From: Spirogloea muscicola
Lineage: Eukaryota > Streptophyta > Zygnematophyceae > Spirogloeales > Spirogloeaceae
Reading direction: 5' to 3'
NCBI GenBank assembly: GCA_009602725.1
Contig: WELB01000062.1
Span: forward strand, 419,960 to 483,959
DNA length: 64,000 nt
Positions 56,001 through 64,000 of the stretch are shown here, in pieces. Made by a program: the position numbers and the translations under genes. The notes beneath the pieces were generated by a model. The model did no database searches and was not told where the DNA came from. It worked only from the letters and a program-made list of their open reading frames with translations. Position 1 is the first letter of the stretch; every line of letters begins with the position of its first letter.

Positions 56001-56586
56001 TATCACTCAGAGTCAGGCTGGGAAACTGTCATTGAGCTCTTTCTTGACCACTATGGGCTCCAGGCTAGTCAAGGCTCTGTATACCTCTTCATTGCTACAG
56101 TTCCCGTTACCATTGACGCCATATTCAAGCTTTGGGTAAGAGCCATTCTCTTCAAATCTTAGCACCAGGATGCTGTCGCTGTCTGCTCACCATGTCTGAA
56201 CAGTCAGGTGTGGTGATTAAGGAAGGCTTTTTGCGCCTGAGAAAGACAATGTCCATGTCTGTGTTGTCGCACTGCCACCTGCTCTGCACCTCCCTGTTAA
56301 ACAGATCACTAGAAAGCGTACAGTAGGGTAGTGGTCGGTAGCCATGGGCTCAGTGAAGTGGATGCCTGCAGATCCTGCTGGTCTTACTGACTGCTTCCAA
56401 CAGGTTCAGCTGTCGTCCTGGTACGCTTTGCAGCACATGCCGCTTGCGTCCTCCAGTATTGCGTAGCTAAGAGCTGATCATCGAATGCTCTAATATTACG
56501 AGGTGTGCTACTGCCAGGTTTTTCGCTACCTGACAAGATTGTCCCCCTCAGCTGCGGCCACCTTTCGCGAGATGAAGCGGCACTAG
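53070..56586 (+). CDS. DLDG1: CemA-like (DLDG1-type) chloroplast envelope membrane protein
   Basis: Nuclear relative of plastid CemA; the plant member DLDG1 acts at the chloroplast envelope in proton/pH balance affecting greening and photoprotection. Proposed exons: 53070-53585, 53962-54014, 54107-54389, 54677-54762, 54908-55081, 55243-55357, 55555-55652, 56000-56135, 56518-56586 (1530 nt, 509 residues; the 54014/54107 pair is uncertain). The N-terminus MTTLAAAAPPSF...SSALCRV looks like a chloroplast transit peptide, then an acidic, low-complexity region. The conserved part holds EKVFRYTSQST, a membrane segment with VIIPVLSDIVMHDYILVPFFER, LSDDDLAEH, RRENRSGFANIWSD, TGDRIFTNISDTGKAFIIIL, YHSESGWETVIELFLDHYGL, FIATVPVTIDAIFKLW and the C-terminal VFRYLTRLSPSAAATFREMKRH, matching the CemA/DLDG1 ending. 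The intron 55358-55554 appears to be GC-AG (CAG then GCGAGT). Confidence 0.88.
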
Positions 56587-57784
56587 TGTAGGAACCATGT
56601 CAATTGGCTAAAGATGCCTTGCTTGGACTTAGTGGTGCATTTGCCAAGTGATGGGCACGATTACAAAGTGCACTCTTCTCCCATTTGAGGAGGTGCATAG
56701 CTTGTAGGCAGGTATTCTAGGTTATTAGGATACCATTTTTAGCTGCAGAAGCTACCCTCAGGTTTTCTGAGCTGGGCGATTGCTCAGCCTGCACACAGCT
56801 CTCTTGTCACTAGCAGTGGCGCTTTTAAAGCGCAAGGTGCCGAAGGCTGGATGCTAGAGACCTGCCTTGCTGATAAGTCAGCACTTCCAGGTTGTCATCG
56901 AACATCGAATGTGGGTACCACGTCCTGCAAAAACAGGAACCTAGGTATCCACCAACCACTCTGGAGAAAGCTATTGTGCTAGTGCTCATCCAGCCAGTCA
57001 AATCTGCTTGAGCTTCTGAGTGCGTGCTTTTAATGAAGCTCAGAGGGAGCATTCTCGATGTTCCCATCTTGTCTTCCCTAGCTTCTATATCTGCTTGTGG
57101 TGCTGCTATTGCACCTTCGGCTAGTATTTGTCCACAACTGGGCTGCATGCATACATTCATGCAAGGACAACCTTGAAATTGGTAAAGCCCTGACAGAGCT
57201 AGTAGGCAAAGTCACAGTTGACATGGTAATATATGTAGTGCAGATGAATGTCACCCTAAGGTTCTGCACATCAACACTTCATCCTTGGTGCAGCTGTAAC
57301 GCAAGTGCATGGCTCATGTCAGAGGGAGTTTGCTTTGAGTTACCCTTGCACTTCGGTGATGCGTAAGGATATTGCTCTCTGGAAAGCATAATTACACCAC
57401 TGACTTACATCAGAAAGCTCTGGGGCTTGGATTCACAGCACATATTTGCTAAAAACTTGGATCAGAAGGCAGGGATATCTCAGTTTGTCAATTCGAGCAT
57501 CTTCCCAAATATAACCTGGGCTGTGTGGTAGTCAAGTACGAGTGTCGCATCATTCTGCGGCCTGATTAGCTGCAGCAGACACCACTCTGCGCTCAAATAT
57601 TGCACACAATCTTGACGGCTTGAATATCTGCAGTGAAACAGGAGAGGGCAGTTCTTCCTTAGCTTCCTTTGTATCTCTGACAACACAGAGATGTCCTGAT
57701 GAGCATATTGGGGATCATTGACCAGGCGTCCTCCTCAGACTCAACCGTGTGGAGGAACCAGCTGAGCATAAGACATCTTGCAGA
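56587..57784. other. Intergenic region downstream of the CemA-like gene
   Basis: About 1.2 kb of AT-richer host sequence. It should contain the 3' UTR of the CemA-like gene. No coding block, structural RNA or repeat was recognised; short openings on both strands lack motifs and consistent splice signals. Confidence 0.45.
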
Positions 57785-58930
57785 CTACCAGCTGAGATTC
57801 AACAAATTGAAGACCTCTTTGGCTTCCTGAGAATCCTGGGTAAGTGCTGACCTTGGCTTGGAACATATAGTTAGGTGGCACGTTCACAATTGCGTAATTA
57901 TCCCTGTCTTTCAGATACTTCTCAAACTCCTGGAGGAATGTGCTTGTCACCAGGCACGAGACCACAGCTGTCATAAGCGCATTGACAGACAAGCACAAAA
58001 TTATACCACTGTGCATGTGTTTTCTGTCGGCCTAGCAACCCCAGACAAGCACCAAGATGCCCAGCAAGCTGAATGCGTGCATGCTGTTTTAACTCCTGCC
58101 TAGGGGAGAGTGCACGCGAGTGCAGCACCTGGGGCATGCCATGCCTCGTGTTGGGGCTCCAAGGCACGGGCGTGAAAAGGTTGCCACTGAACTGAAATTC
58201 AGCGCCAGGAGGTGTGCCTGGCTGCTGGGCAACCTGGGGAAAGGCTGGCAGCACAGCTCAGACAAGGCCAGAGTGCAGCAAACAACCTGCCTCGCTCAAG
58301 GTCCCAAAGAAAGGAGGCCATACTAGCAGCCTGGCTTTGCCAGCAGCATTGCAAAGAGTTGCTTAGCACGAGTCACAATCTACACCACAACAACAGCCAG
58401 TCAAGGAGCGCAAACCGGGGCTTTCAGCTTCACATAACATTGCGGCGAGGGGCTGCTTGGGCTCCCTGACGTTGCGCGTGACGAGCACTGTTGATATATG
58501 GGGAAGCAGCAGTGCAGCCAGACCTGTCTGCAGAAGACGTCGGAGCTGAGCAGGGCCACGAGCACCGCCTTGTTCTGGAGAATGCGCGGCGGGCGCAAAC
58601 GCAGGCGACCGGGCGGAACCGGGCGTTAGATCACGTGAGCTCGAAGTACGAGCCCATGGACGGCACAGTACCTCCGGCCACCTACAACGCCGCTGGCCGG
58701 CTTGCAGGTGGGCGCTGCAAGCTCTTTGCCGAGCCACATTGAACGTGGAGGGGAGGGGAGGGTGCGCACGTCGGGCTCCAGCTGCACCGTGGCGTCGAAG
58801 TTCTCCACGGCCCGCAGCCCGGCCGTCGTCGTCAGGCCCTGGCGGCGGCCCCTGCAGCGCGGGCAGCCGAGGGCGCTCCGCCATCACCCTGCAGCCTAGC
58901 TGGTGGTGCGAGCTCTGGCCTCGGAAAGCT
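57785..58930 (-). CDS. Unidentified spliced gene with membrane segments (partial model)
   Basis: Not recognised. The best-supported 3' part is minus-strand exons 57785-57826 and 57852 to about 58010. They join in phase at AAG/GTCAGC...CTCAG/GAA to give a hydrophobic segment (SVNALMTAVVSCLVTSTF), a polar tail (LQEFEKYLKDRDNYAIVNVP), then QAKEAKEVFNLLNLSW-stop. Upstream on the same strand 58540-58590 reads as another hydrophobic stretch (NKAVLVALLSSDVF) followed by a possible donor, and 58720-58930 is GC-rich and could code for the N-terminus, including ENFDATVQLEPDVRTLPSP. Exon links between these parts are guesswork. A small chloroplast or mitochondrial membrane protein is possible. Confidence 0.35.
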
Positions 58931-59029
58931 GCGCCGTCGCAGCGGCTTGTGAGGAGAAGTAGGGCGTGGGGGAGGTGGAGGTGGGTATGGGTGGGNGCGG
59001 CGGCGGCGGCGGCGGCTGGAGCGGGCTGG

Positions 59030-59435
59030 CCGGAGCGGGCCCTTGGCGCGCCGACAAAGGATAAGGACAGTGCACAGTATGTAATGGGTGATGGAGGACC
59101 TGGGTGGCCAGGTACTAAGGCAAGCACATTCACAAATGTACATCACCTGCTGCTGCTCCCAGCCACCAGTTAATCTGGCCGCGCTTGCTCTGCTGCTAAG
59201 CTGACCCGCTCAGTACCACACAAGTCAGCACGTTGAGGTCGCCAGCTGATGCCCCGAAAAAGCTGACGGCAATTGACAAGCCCGTTGTGCCACCAGCAAA
59301 GGCGCGACCAGCATTTTGGTGCAAAGCATGAGCCTGAGCTCTCTGCAAACAGGTCGACACACGATGTCGCAGACACGACATCTTGGCTGCCGGCAAGCCC
59401 ATCTCGGCTGGAAGCGTATCCCACATCGTGCATAT
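59030..59435 (-). mobile_element. Degenerate LINE fragments
   Basis: 59040-59165 contains GTGATGGAGGACCTGGGTGGCCA and ACATTCACAAATGTACATCACCTGC, also present at 60470-60540, a shared repeat. Then CCAGTTAATCTGGCCGCGC. 59200-59420 read on the minus strand gives a LINE-C-terminus-like stretch (AQAHALHQNAGRAF, cf. MAHALHLRAGRAL elsewhere) that resembles 62990-63190. Confidence 0.5.
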
Positions 59436-59862
59436 CCTAGACTTGCGATGTCCTCAAGTAGGATTGTGGAAACGAGGAAGACCCATGCAGCCAAAGGTAT
59501 CACTTGCGGCCGGTGGGAGGTGATTGCGGGGGTAAGTCAGAGTAGTGTTGCAGCTTTCTCTGCTCTGCACTATCCACTGCGTGCCCAGCAATGTGGGTCG
59601 ATATTCGACTCTTGCACGCCTCCATCACAACCACATCGACCAAGGCTCGCGGACCTCTGCCAGGTTGTCCACAGAAAGGAAGTGGCCCTCCCGAAGGGGT
59701 TGAGGGCTGTGGACTGCCAGCCCGAAAGAGAAAGGCGCGCGGGGCGCATGAAATGAAAAGGGGGAGGCCAATTCAAGCCAATACACAGTTCAAGCAGAGG
59801 CGAGTGCAAACTAAACAAGGCTACATAATATAGAGACCTAAACTAAGGTGCCTAAGGTGACA
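59436..59862. other. Unassigned sequence between LINE fragments
   Basis: About 430 bases. The stretch CAGCCAAAGGTATCACTTGCGG near 59490 has a diverged counterpart at 63258, next to the other copy of the LINE-like repeat. The segment GGCGCGCGGGGCGCATGAAATGAAAAG (59730-59757) faintly resembles the CemA upstream repeat. No gene is supported. Confidence 0.35.
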
Positions 59863-60531
59863 TTAGTACCCACGGGAGAGCACAAACAAATCGGACAAGC
59901 TAACTTGGGGAGCTGGAGCGCCGCCACGAAAGCCGGAGTCCCGACTTAGAGCGCGCCCTGCACGATGATGAAGAGCCAAGGCTTGCGAGCGCAGCAAACA
60001 AAGCGAGAGCCGCATTCTATAGTATGCAACTAAGGCCTGTGGAATGCTGGAGTGGCCCAAGCTGCCCCCCCGACTTCTACGACGCGCATCAACCAGCCGG
60101 GCCAGATGCTGGATCAGAGAGGACCATTTCAAGCCGTAGCCGCCGTAGATATCAATGGCACACGGGCAAAGATGGTCCCCTCGGGGATGGTCCTGGTAGT
60201 GCCGCTCCTTCTTGCGCTCCGCGCTGGACGTGGCCCAGCCCGAAACAGAATTGACAAGGTCCAAAGGGGCCGAAAATTGCTGTTCAGAGCTTTCGGGGTA
60301 ACATAATGACTTCGTGACCTCTAAGTGTATAACCACAATGTCTAGGGTGCGACGGTGACGGTGTTCCTGAGCGTCTGTGGTGATGGGCATAATGTTGTTC
60401 ACTTCCACAAAGGTATGCACCGATGCGGGGAGAAGTGAGCTCGTCCAAAGGAGAAAATGGAGTGTGTATTGAGTGATGGAGGGCCTGAGTGGCCAAGGGC
60501 AAAGGCAAGCACATTGACAGATGTACATCAC
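59863..60531 (-). pseudogene. LINE C-terminal fragment, diverged
   Basis: Open for 222 residues on the minus strand. The last 150 or so residues follow the LINE C-terminus: NSVSGWATSSAERKKERHYQDHP, IDIYGGYGLKWSSLIQHLARL, YRMRLSLCLLRSQALALHHRAGRALSRDSGF, LSDLFVLSRGY-stop. It differs much more from the 409-2430 copy than the other fragments do, so it belongs to another subfamily. The first part comes from non-LINE sequence, including the repeat shared with 59040-59165. Confidence 0.7.
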
Positions 60532-60689
60532 CTGCTGCTAAGCCGCTCAGTAACCTCGCGTCAGTCACTTCAAAGGGGGCGAGGTCTGCGAGTAGGGTTG
60601 ACAAGGTCCGAAGGGGCCGGAAAGTGAGAGCGAGAAAGTGGGAAGCGGCCAGCGTGCGCTGGAGCAGGCGGTGGTGGCGGTAGAAAGAA

Positions 60690-61063
60690 GAAAGGGCTCA
60701 CCCATTGAGGATAGGGGCTGGAAAAGCCAGCCCAAAGAAGAAAGTGCTCGCCCATAGAGAAGAAGGGCTGGCAAAGCCAGCTCAAAAAAGAATGGACAAT
60801 GTCCAAAGCCAAAGAAAGAGGAGCCGGAGAAAGGACTACACTACAAAACACTGCAGAACACAGAAACGATGCAGAGGGAATCTCAGTACCCACGAGTGAG
60901 CAACATCAGGTCTGAGTAGCTCGCTGCAGGGAAAGAGGCACTCCGCCGAGACCCAGAGGCGGCGGCCATAGCACGGCCTGCTCGCGTGTGGACGGCGTGG
61001 GCAAGGGAGCGTTGAAGCGATGCGGCCAGGCGCATGCGGAAGACTTGTGCGAGCGAACCGGCG
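60690..61063 (-). mobile_element. LINE tail with duplicated terminal hairpin
   Basis: Minus-strand LINE C-terminus (matches 430-560, stop at about 60893) and 3' UTR. The terminal unit is duplicated in tandem: two units of about 52 bases at 60690-60737 and 60738-60785, each with a hairpin (GGGGCTGGAAAAGCCAGCCC at 60714, GGGCTGGCAAAGCCAGCTC at 60766). It ends at 61063 against CCAGTTAATCTGGCCGCGC, just upstream of the helicase exons. Confidence 0.75.
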
Positions 61064-61147
61064 ACCAGTTAATCTGGCCGCGCTTACTGCCTCAGAAGCT
61101 CGGTCACGAAGAGTCACCGAAAAATGCCAGCCCTTCTGGCAGCCCAG

Positions 61148-62641
61148 GGCACTAGCATCCTTCCATTGGCCATACCTAAAGGTCCCACTGGAAAGGAGTT
61201 GAACTTCAGCTTCAAGTCGCGCTCTTCTCAGACCATGGTATGCCCGTCGTTGTCTTCAACCATGCAGCACTTGTTGCGCTTGCAAAGTGCTGTAAGGCTT
61301 TGTAGCTCACATTCTTTTGACTGAAAAGGAGGGGGGGCTTCTTATGCTGCAGGCTGTGAGCTGAGAGTGATGCTTCATATCTGTTTCTCCTCTGAATGTC
61401 ACATTATTGATATGCAAGCCTTTGCGGTGCCAACTTCAATGTGGACTGCTTGCATCACCGAACTCTTTAGGAAGCTCATTAACCCTGCTAATATTGAGGG
61501 CTATGTTTTGAATGGACAGATTGAGGAGCTAGGACGGTTAATGTGCAACATATGTACACTAGTTCCTGATGGAGTGGTTTGCTTTTTTCCTTCCTTTGCC
61601 TATGAAAGTGAAGTGCATGATACATGGCATGCTTCCGGCATGATGAAGAGGATTGAGGAGAAGAAGACGGTCTTCCGAGAACCACGTTGCTCCACTGATG
61701 TGGACAAAGTGCTCCAGCAGTATCGTGACTGCATAATTACACTCCAACATCGACAAAGTGGACTACCAAGCTCACAGGATGCTGCCTCTTCCAAGAAGGG
61801 GGCATGCATGCAGGGGGCAGGTAGTGCACCCACTGGAGAAGAGAGGTTAAGCCAAGGACGTCCTGGGCATCCAAGAAAGACAGAGGAAGAGGATCAGGTG
61901 GTGCTCTGCTACTATGTGTTGTTGGAGGCAAGATGTCCGAAGGTATCAACTTCAGCGATGGCATGGGCAGATGCGTGGTCATGGTTGGTCTTCCCTATCC
62001 AAGCCCCTCAGATTCGGAGCTCCTTGAGCGGATGCATTACTTGGATCAGCGACCGACCACAGAGAATGCTCACGACACTGCAAAGGAGGTACTGTCTTCC
62101 TTCCGGCCTGTTGTCCCTTTGCTTGACCTGCAAGTAACTCTGTCAAGCATTGCCAAAGCTCACCAGTCTCCTGTCAGTGATAGCGCAAGAGACCTTGCTT
62201 GCAATCGCAGGCTGCCCAGGTGAACATCCTTCGGAGGTGCGGACAACGAGGGCAAGCATACTATGAAAACCTTTGCATGAAGGCAGTCAATCAGTCAATT
62301 GGTAAGTGCCACTTGTGCAACTTAGGTCAACTTAACTACTTTCGTTTGGCTGGTCAACAACAGGGCGTCAGTAGCCACTCTTTGATGACTTGGTACAAGT
62401 AAAGCGCCCTTGTCTTATGTGCCTCCATTGCTGGATGAGACTCTGTATTATAGGTCGCGCTATTCGCCACATTGGAGACTATGCAGCCATCATTTTGCTG
62501 GATACACGCTACAATTTTAGCAGCCAAGGTGGACCTCTTACCAAGCTTCCTGGCTGGATAAGGGAGCGTTTAATATGCTGCACGAGAAGCTTTGGTGACG
62601 TCCCCCGCTTGCTGCACCAATTTTTCGAGGAAAAAGAGTGA
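61148..62641 (+). CDS. DDX11: DDX11/CHL1-type DNA helicase, C-terminal part only
   Basis: Superfamily 2 (XPD-like) iron-sulphur helicase used in sister-chromatid cohesion and replication-fork repair in the nucleus. Five exons fit phase and GT-AG signals: 61148-61237, 61520-61757, 61898-62088, 62211-62301, 62454-62641 (798 nt, 265 residues plus stop). Landmarks: [37 protein letters not shown]-type stretch ([19 protein letters not shown]), [14 protein letters not shown] (motif V), [29 protein letters not shown] (motif VI across an intron), [18 protein letters not shown]. Family members are about 850-970 residues, so the ATP-binding Walker motifs, Fe-S domain and first RecA-like lobe are absent. 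LINE sequence ends less than 100 bases before the first recognised exon. It may be a truncated pseudogene, or a gene whose 5' exons lie further upstream. The last intron runs from GTAAGTGCC to ATTATAG. Confidence 0.88.
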
Positions 62642-62890
62642 AATGTCATCCAGGTCTATGTGATTACCAATTATTCAATGTGGCAACCTCGTCAGCCAGA
62701 CAGTTATTATTCATTGTTTTATTCGTTTAGTCATTATTTCTATGTTACTCAGTAGTAAGAGTCCAGCTTCCAGCACATTCGCAATTCCATGAGGAGTGGA
62801 CTGGAGTGAGAGCTTCTTGACAAAGACTAGGATAGAAGTTAACAGGTCGTGCGTTTGCTTCTGACCCAGTCCTTGGTAGTGTTGTGGTTG
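62642..62890. other. AT-rich segment downstream of the helicase
   Basis: About 250 AT-rich bases with ATTATTATTCATTGTTTTATTCG-type runs, likely the 3' UTR or terminator region of the helicase gene. No coding potential was recognised. Confidence 0.45.
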
Positions 62891-63240
62891 TCAATGCTCT
62901 ATTTTAAGCCAAGCAAAGAATCCTGGAAGGGCGGAAGAGGCTGATGGGTAACCGCGAGTCAGCAGCCGCAAGTTGGAGTAACTTGCAGCTGGAAAACAGA
63001 CACCCCGAGATCCAGAAGTAGCAGCCGAAGTGCGGCCTGCTCGCAAACGTTGGATGGCAAATTCCAAGCCCTTCTGCTCGCCCCACTTTCTGGTGCAAAG
63101 CATGAGCCTGAGCACACTGAAAATAGGCCGACACTAGATGGCGCAAGAACGACTGATATGCAGCTGGCAAGCCCATCTCATCAGGAAGCACATCTGCGTG
63201 TCGTGCATAGCCTAGATTGGCAATCTTCTCAAAGAGTGTA
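62891..63240 (-). pseudogene. LINE C-terminal fragment
   Basis: Minus-strand remnant: AQAHALHQKVGRA (about 63110-63075), RLRAGRTSAATSGSRGVCFPAASYSNLRLLTRGY (about 63055-62950). The stop that normally follows TRGY is mutated and the reading continues. A frameshift separates the two parts. Confidence 0.65.
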
Positions 63241-63394
63241 GAATCGAGGAACTATACAGCCAAAGATATTGACTGCAGCTGGCAGGAGCTGATTGCAGTG
63301 GCGGAAAGGAGCCGCAAGAGAGCACGACGGTGGAGGCTCGCTGTGGCGTTGTGGCAGCGTCCAGTTGTCGTCCCACACTGTTGGCTAGCGGCGA

Positions 63395-64000
63395 GCACGC
63401 AGCCCCCCTCCGGAACGCGATGTTCGGCATATTTGTCGAAGCCGATTACACTGTGGCGCTGGAGAACTCCAGCATCATGCCTCTGACTGCTGGGGCGGAC
63501 GGCCGCCTCCACACCCGGCGCGCCGATCTCGTCGCTCGGCGGGGGGCCTCGGCTCATTGCCGACGTCGTCACAACGGACTCCTTGGATTCCAGGAGCGCT
63601 ACACGCTCGGCGGAGGAGGCGGGCTACGCCGTCCGCCAAGCGGCCGACGCAAAGGATCGCAAGTACTCGGCTCACCCGGTAGGCGACGAGTTTGTCCCAC
63701 TCGCCGTCAACGTACACGGCGCCTTTGGCGCCAAATGGCTTGACCTACTTCACCGCCTTGCGCGGCGAGCAGCGGCCCGCCGCCACGGGCAGCAGGGCGA
63801 GCAGCCTGGCTCCATGTCGCCGGGTCCCTCGCCCAAGTTTCCCGGATGCCCCTGGCCGTCTCTTTGCAGCGGTCCCTCGCTTTTGCGGTCCACTTGCGCG
63901 CAGGCCGCGCTCTGGCGGCGGCCTCCGGCTTCCGTCAGGGCGACGTCTTTCCGCCTGCTAGCTATTCAGATTTGCATCTACTGACGAGGGGTTACTGAGA
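63395..64000 (+). pseudogene. LINE C-terminal fragment at the right edge, frameshifted
   Basis: Plus-strand LINE end: VEADYTVALENSSIMPLTAGADGRLHTRRADLV (63440-63535, the start of the restriction-like endonuclease region), a shift, ADVVTTDSLDSRSATRSAEEAGYAVRQAADAKDRKYSAHP (63560-63680), VGDEFVPLAVNVHGAFGAKWLDLLHRLARRAA (63681-63775), then shifts before VSLQRSLAFAVHLRAGRALAAASG (63860-63940) and SDLHLLTRGY-stop (63966-63998). The order matches the 409-2430 ORF. The 3' UTR lies beyond the window. Confidence 0.78.

Noticed and set aside
58363-59133. Minus-strand open frame of 256 codons
   Set aside because: It crosses an unresolved base and a GCC-triplet run, with no recognisable domain. Parts may belong to the uncertain gene at 57785-58930 but in other frames.

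Overview
The window is nuclear DNA from a eukaryote of the green lineage, most likely a GC-rich chlorophyte alga. Evidence: spliced genes with GT-AG introns (plus one apparent GC-AG intron), a nuclear-encoded CemA-like chloroplast envelope protein found in plants and algae, and chromodomain-bearing Ty3/gypsy retrotransposons primed by initiator tRNA-Met. No prokaryotic operons, tRNA, rRNA or CRISPR array were seen.

Positions 1-47490 are almost entirely retrotransposon. I number ten Ty3/gypsy elements by position. E1 (1-5926, -), E2 (5927-10991, +), E3 (10992-12995, -), E4 (12996-17082, -), E5 (17083-20626, +), E6 (20627 to about 25080, +) and E7 (about 25085-26895, -) are truncated and decayed. 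E8-E10 form a three-level nest at 28490-47490: inner E10 (32652-39821, +, complete with two LTRs) sits in middle E9 (31703-45485, -, complete ends), which sits in outer E8 (+). Each insertion is marked by a near-perfect 5-bp target duplication, and the host reading frame resumes on the other side. LTRs fall into related groups: A1 (starts TGTAATGAACC), A2 (starts TGTAACGATC), B (starts TGTAACGTCCCC) and C (one copy). Several solo LTRs carry exact 5-bp duplications, and two sit inside other LTRs. E4 and E8 share the same internal deletion of reverse transcriptase and the same gag frameshift, so they look like one defective lineage copied more than once.

Positions 47491-62641 hold host genes. 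An MSI1/RBBP4-type WD40 histone chaperone lies on the minus strand (47939-50965); its eight exons join without a frame break to 426 residues. A CemA-like/DLDG1-type chloroplast membrane protein lies on the plus strand (about 53070-56586, nine exons). An unidentified minus-strand gene with membrane segments lies around 57785-58930. The C-terminal 265 residues of a DDX11/CHL1-type iron-sulphur DNA helicase lie at 61148-62641 in five exons; its N-terminal two thirds are not in the window.

A second class of mobile DNA, a LINE-type non-LTR retrotransposon with a restriction-like endonuclease domain, is present as one long 5'-truncated copy (265-2480, -) and many short 3' fragments between and beside the host genes (46040-46242, 51005-52700, 59030-61063, 62891-64000). 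Many of these end in a conserved GGCTGG...CCAGCC hairpin, and some are inserted into other LINE fragments.

Limits: all homology calls come from reading motifs and comparing copies by eye. Splice sites were chosen by GT/AG signals, reading phase and family length. Junctions between decayed elements are good to a few bases or tens of bases. Single unresolved bases (n) occur at 6567, 52550 and 58996.
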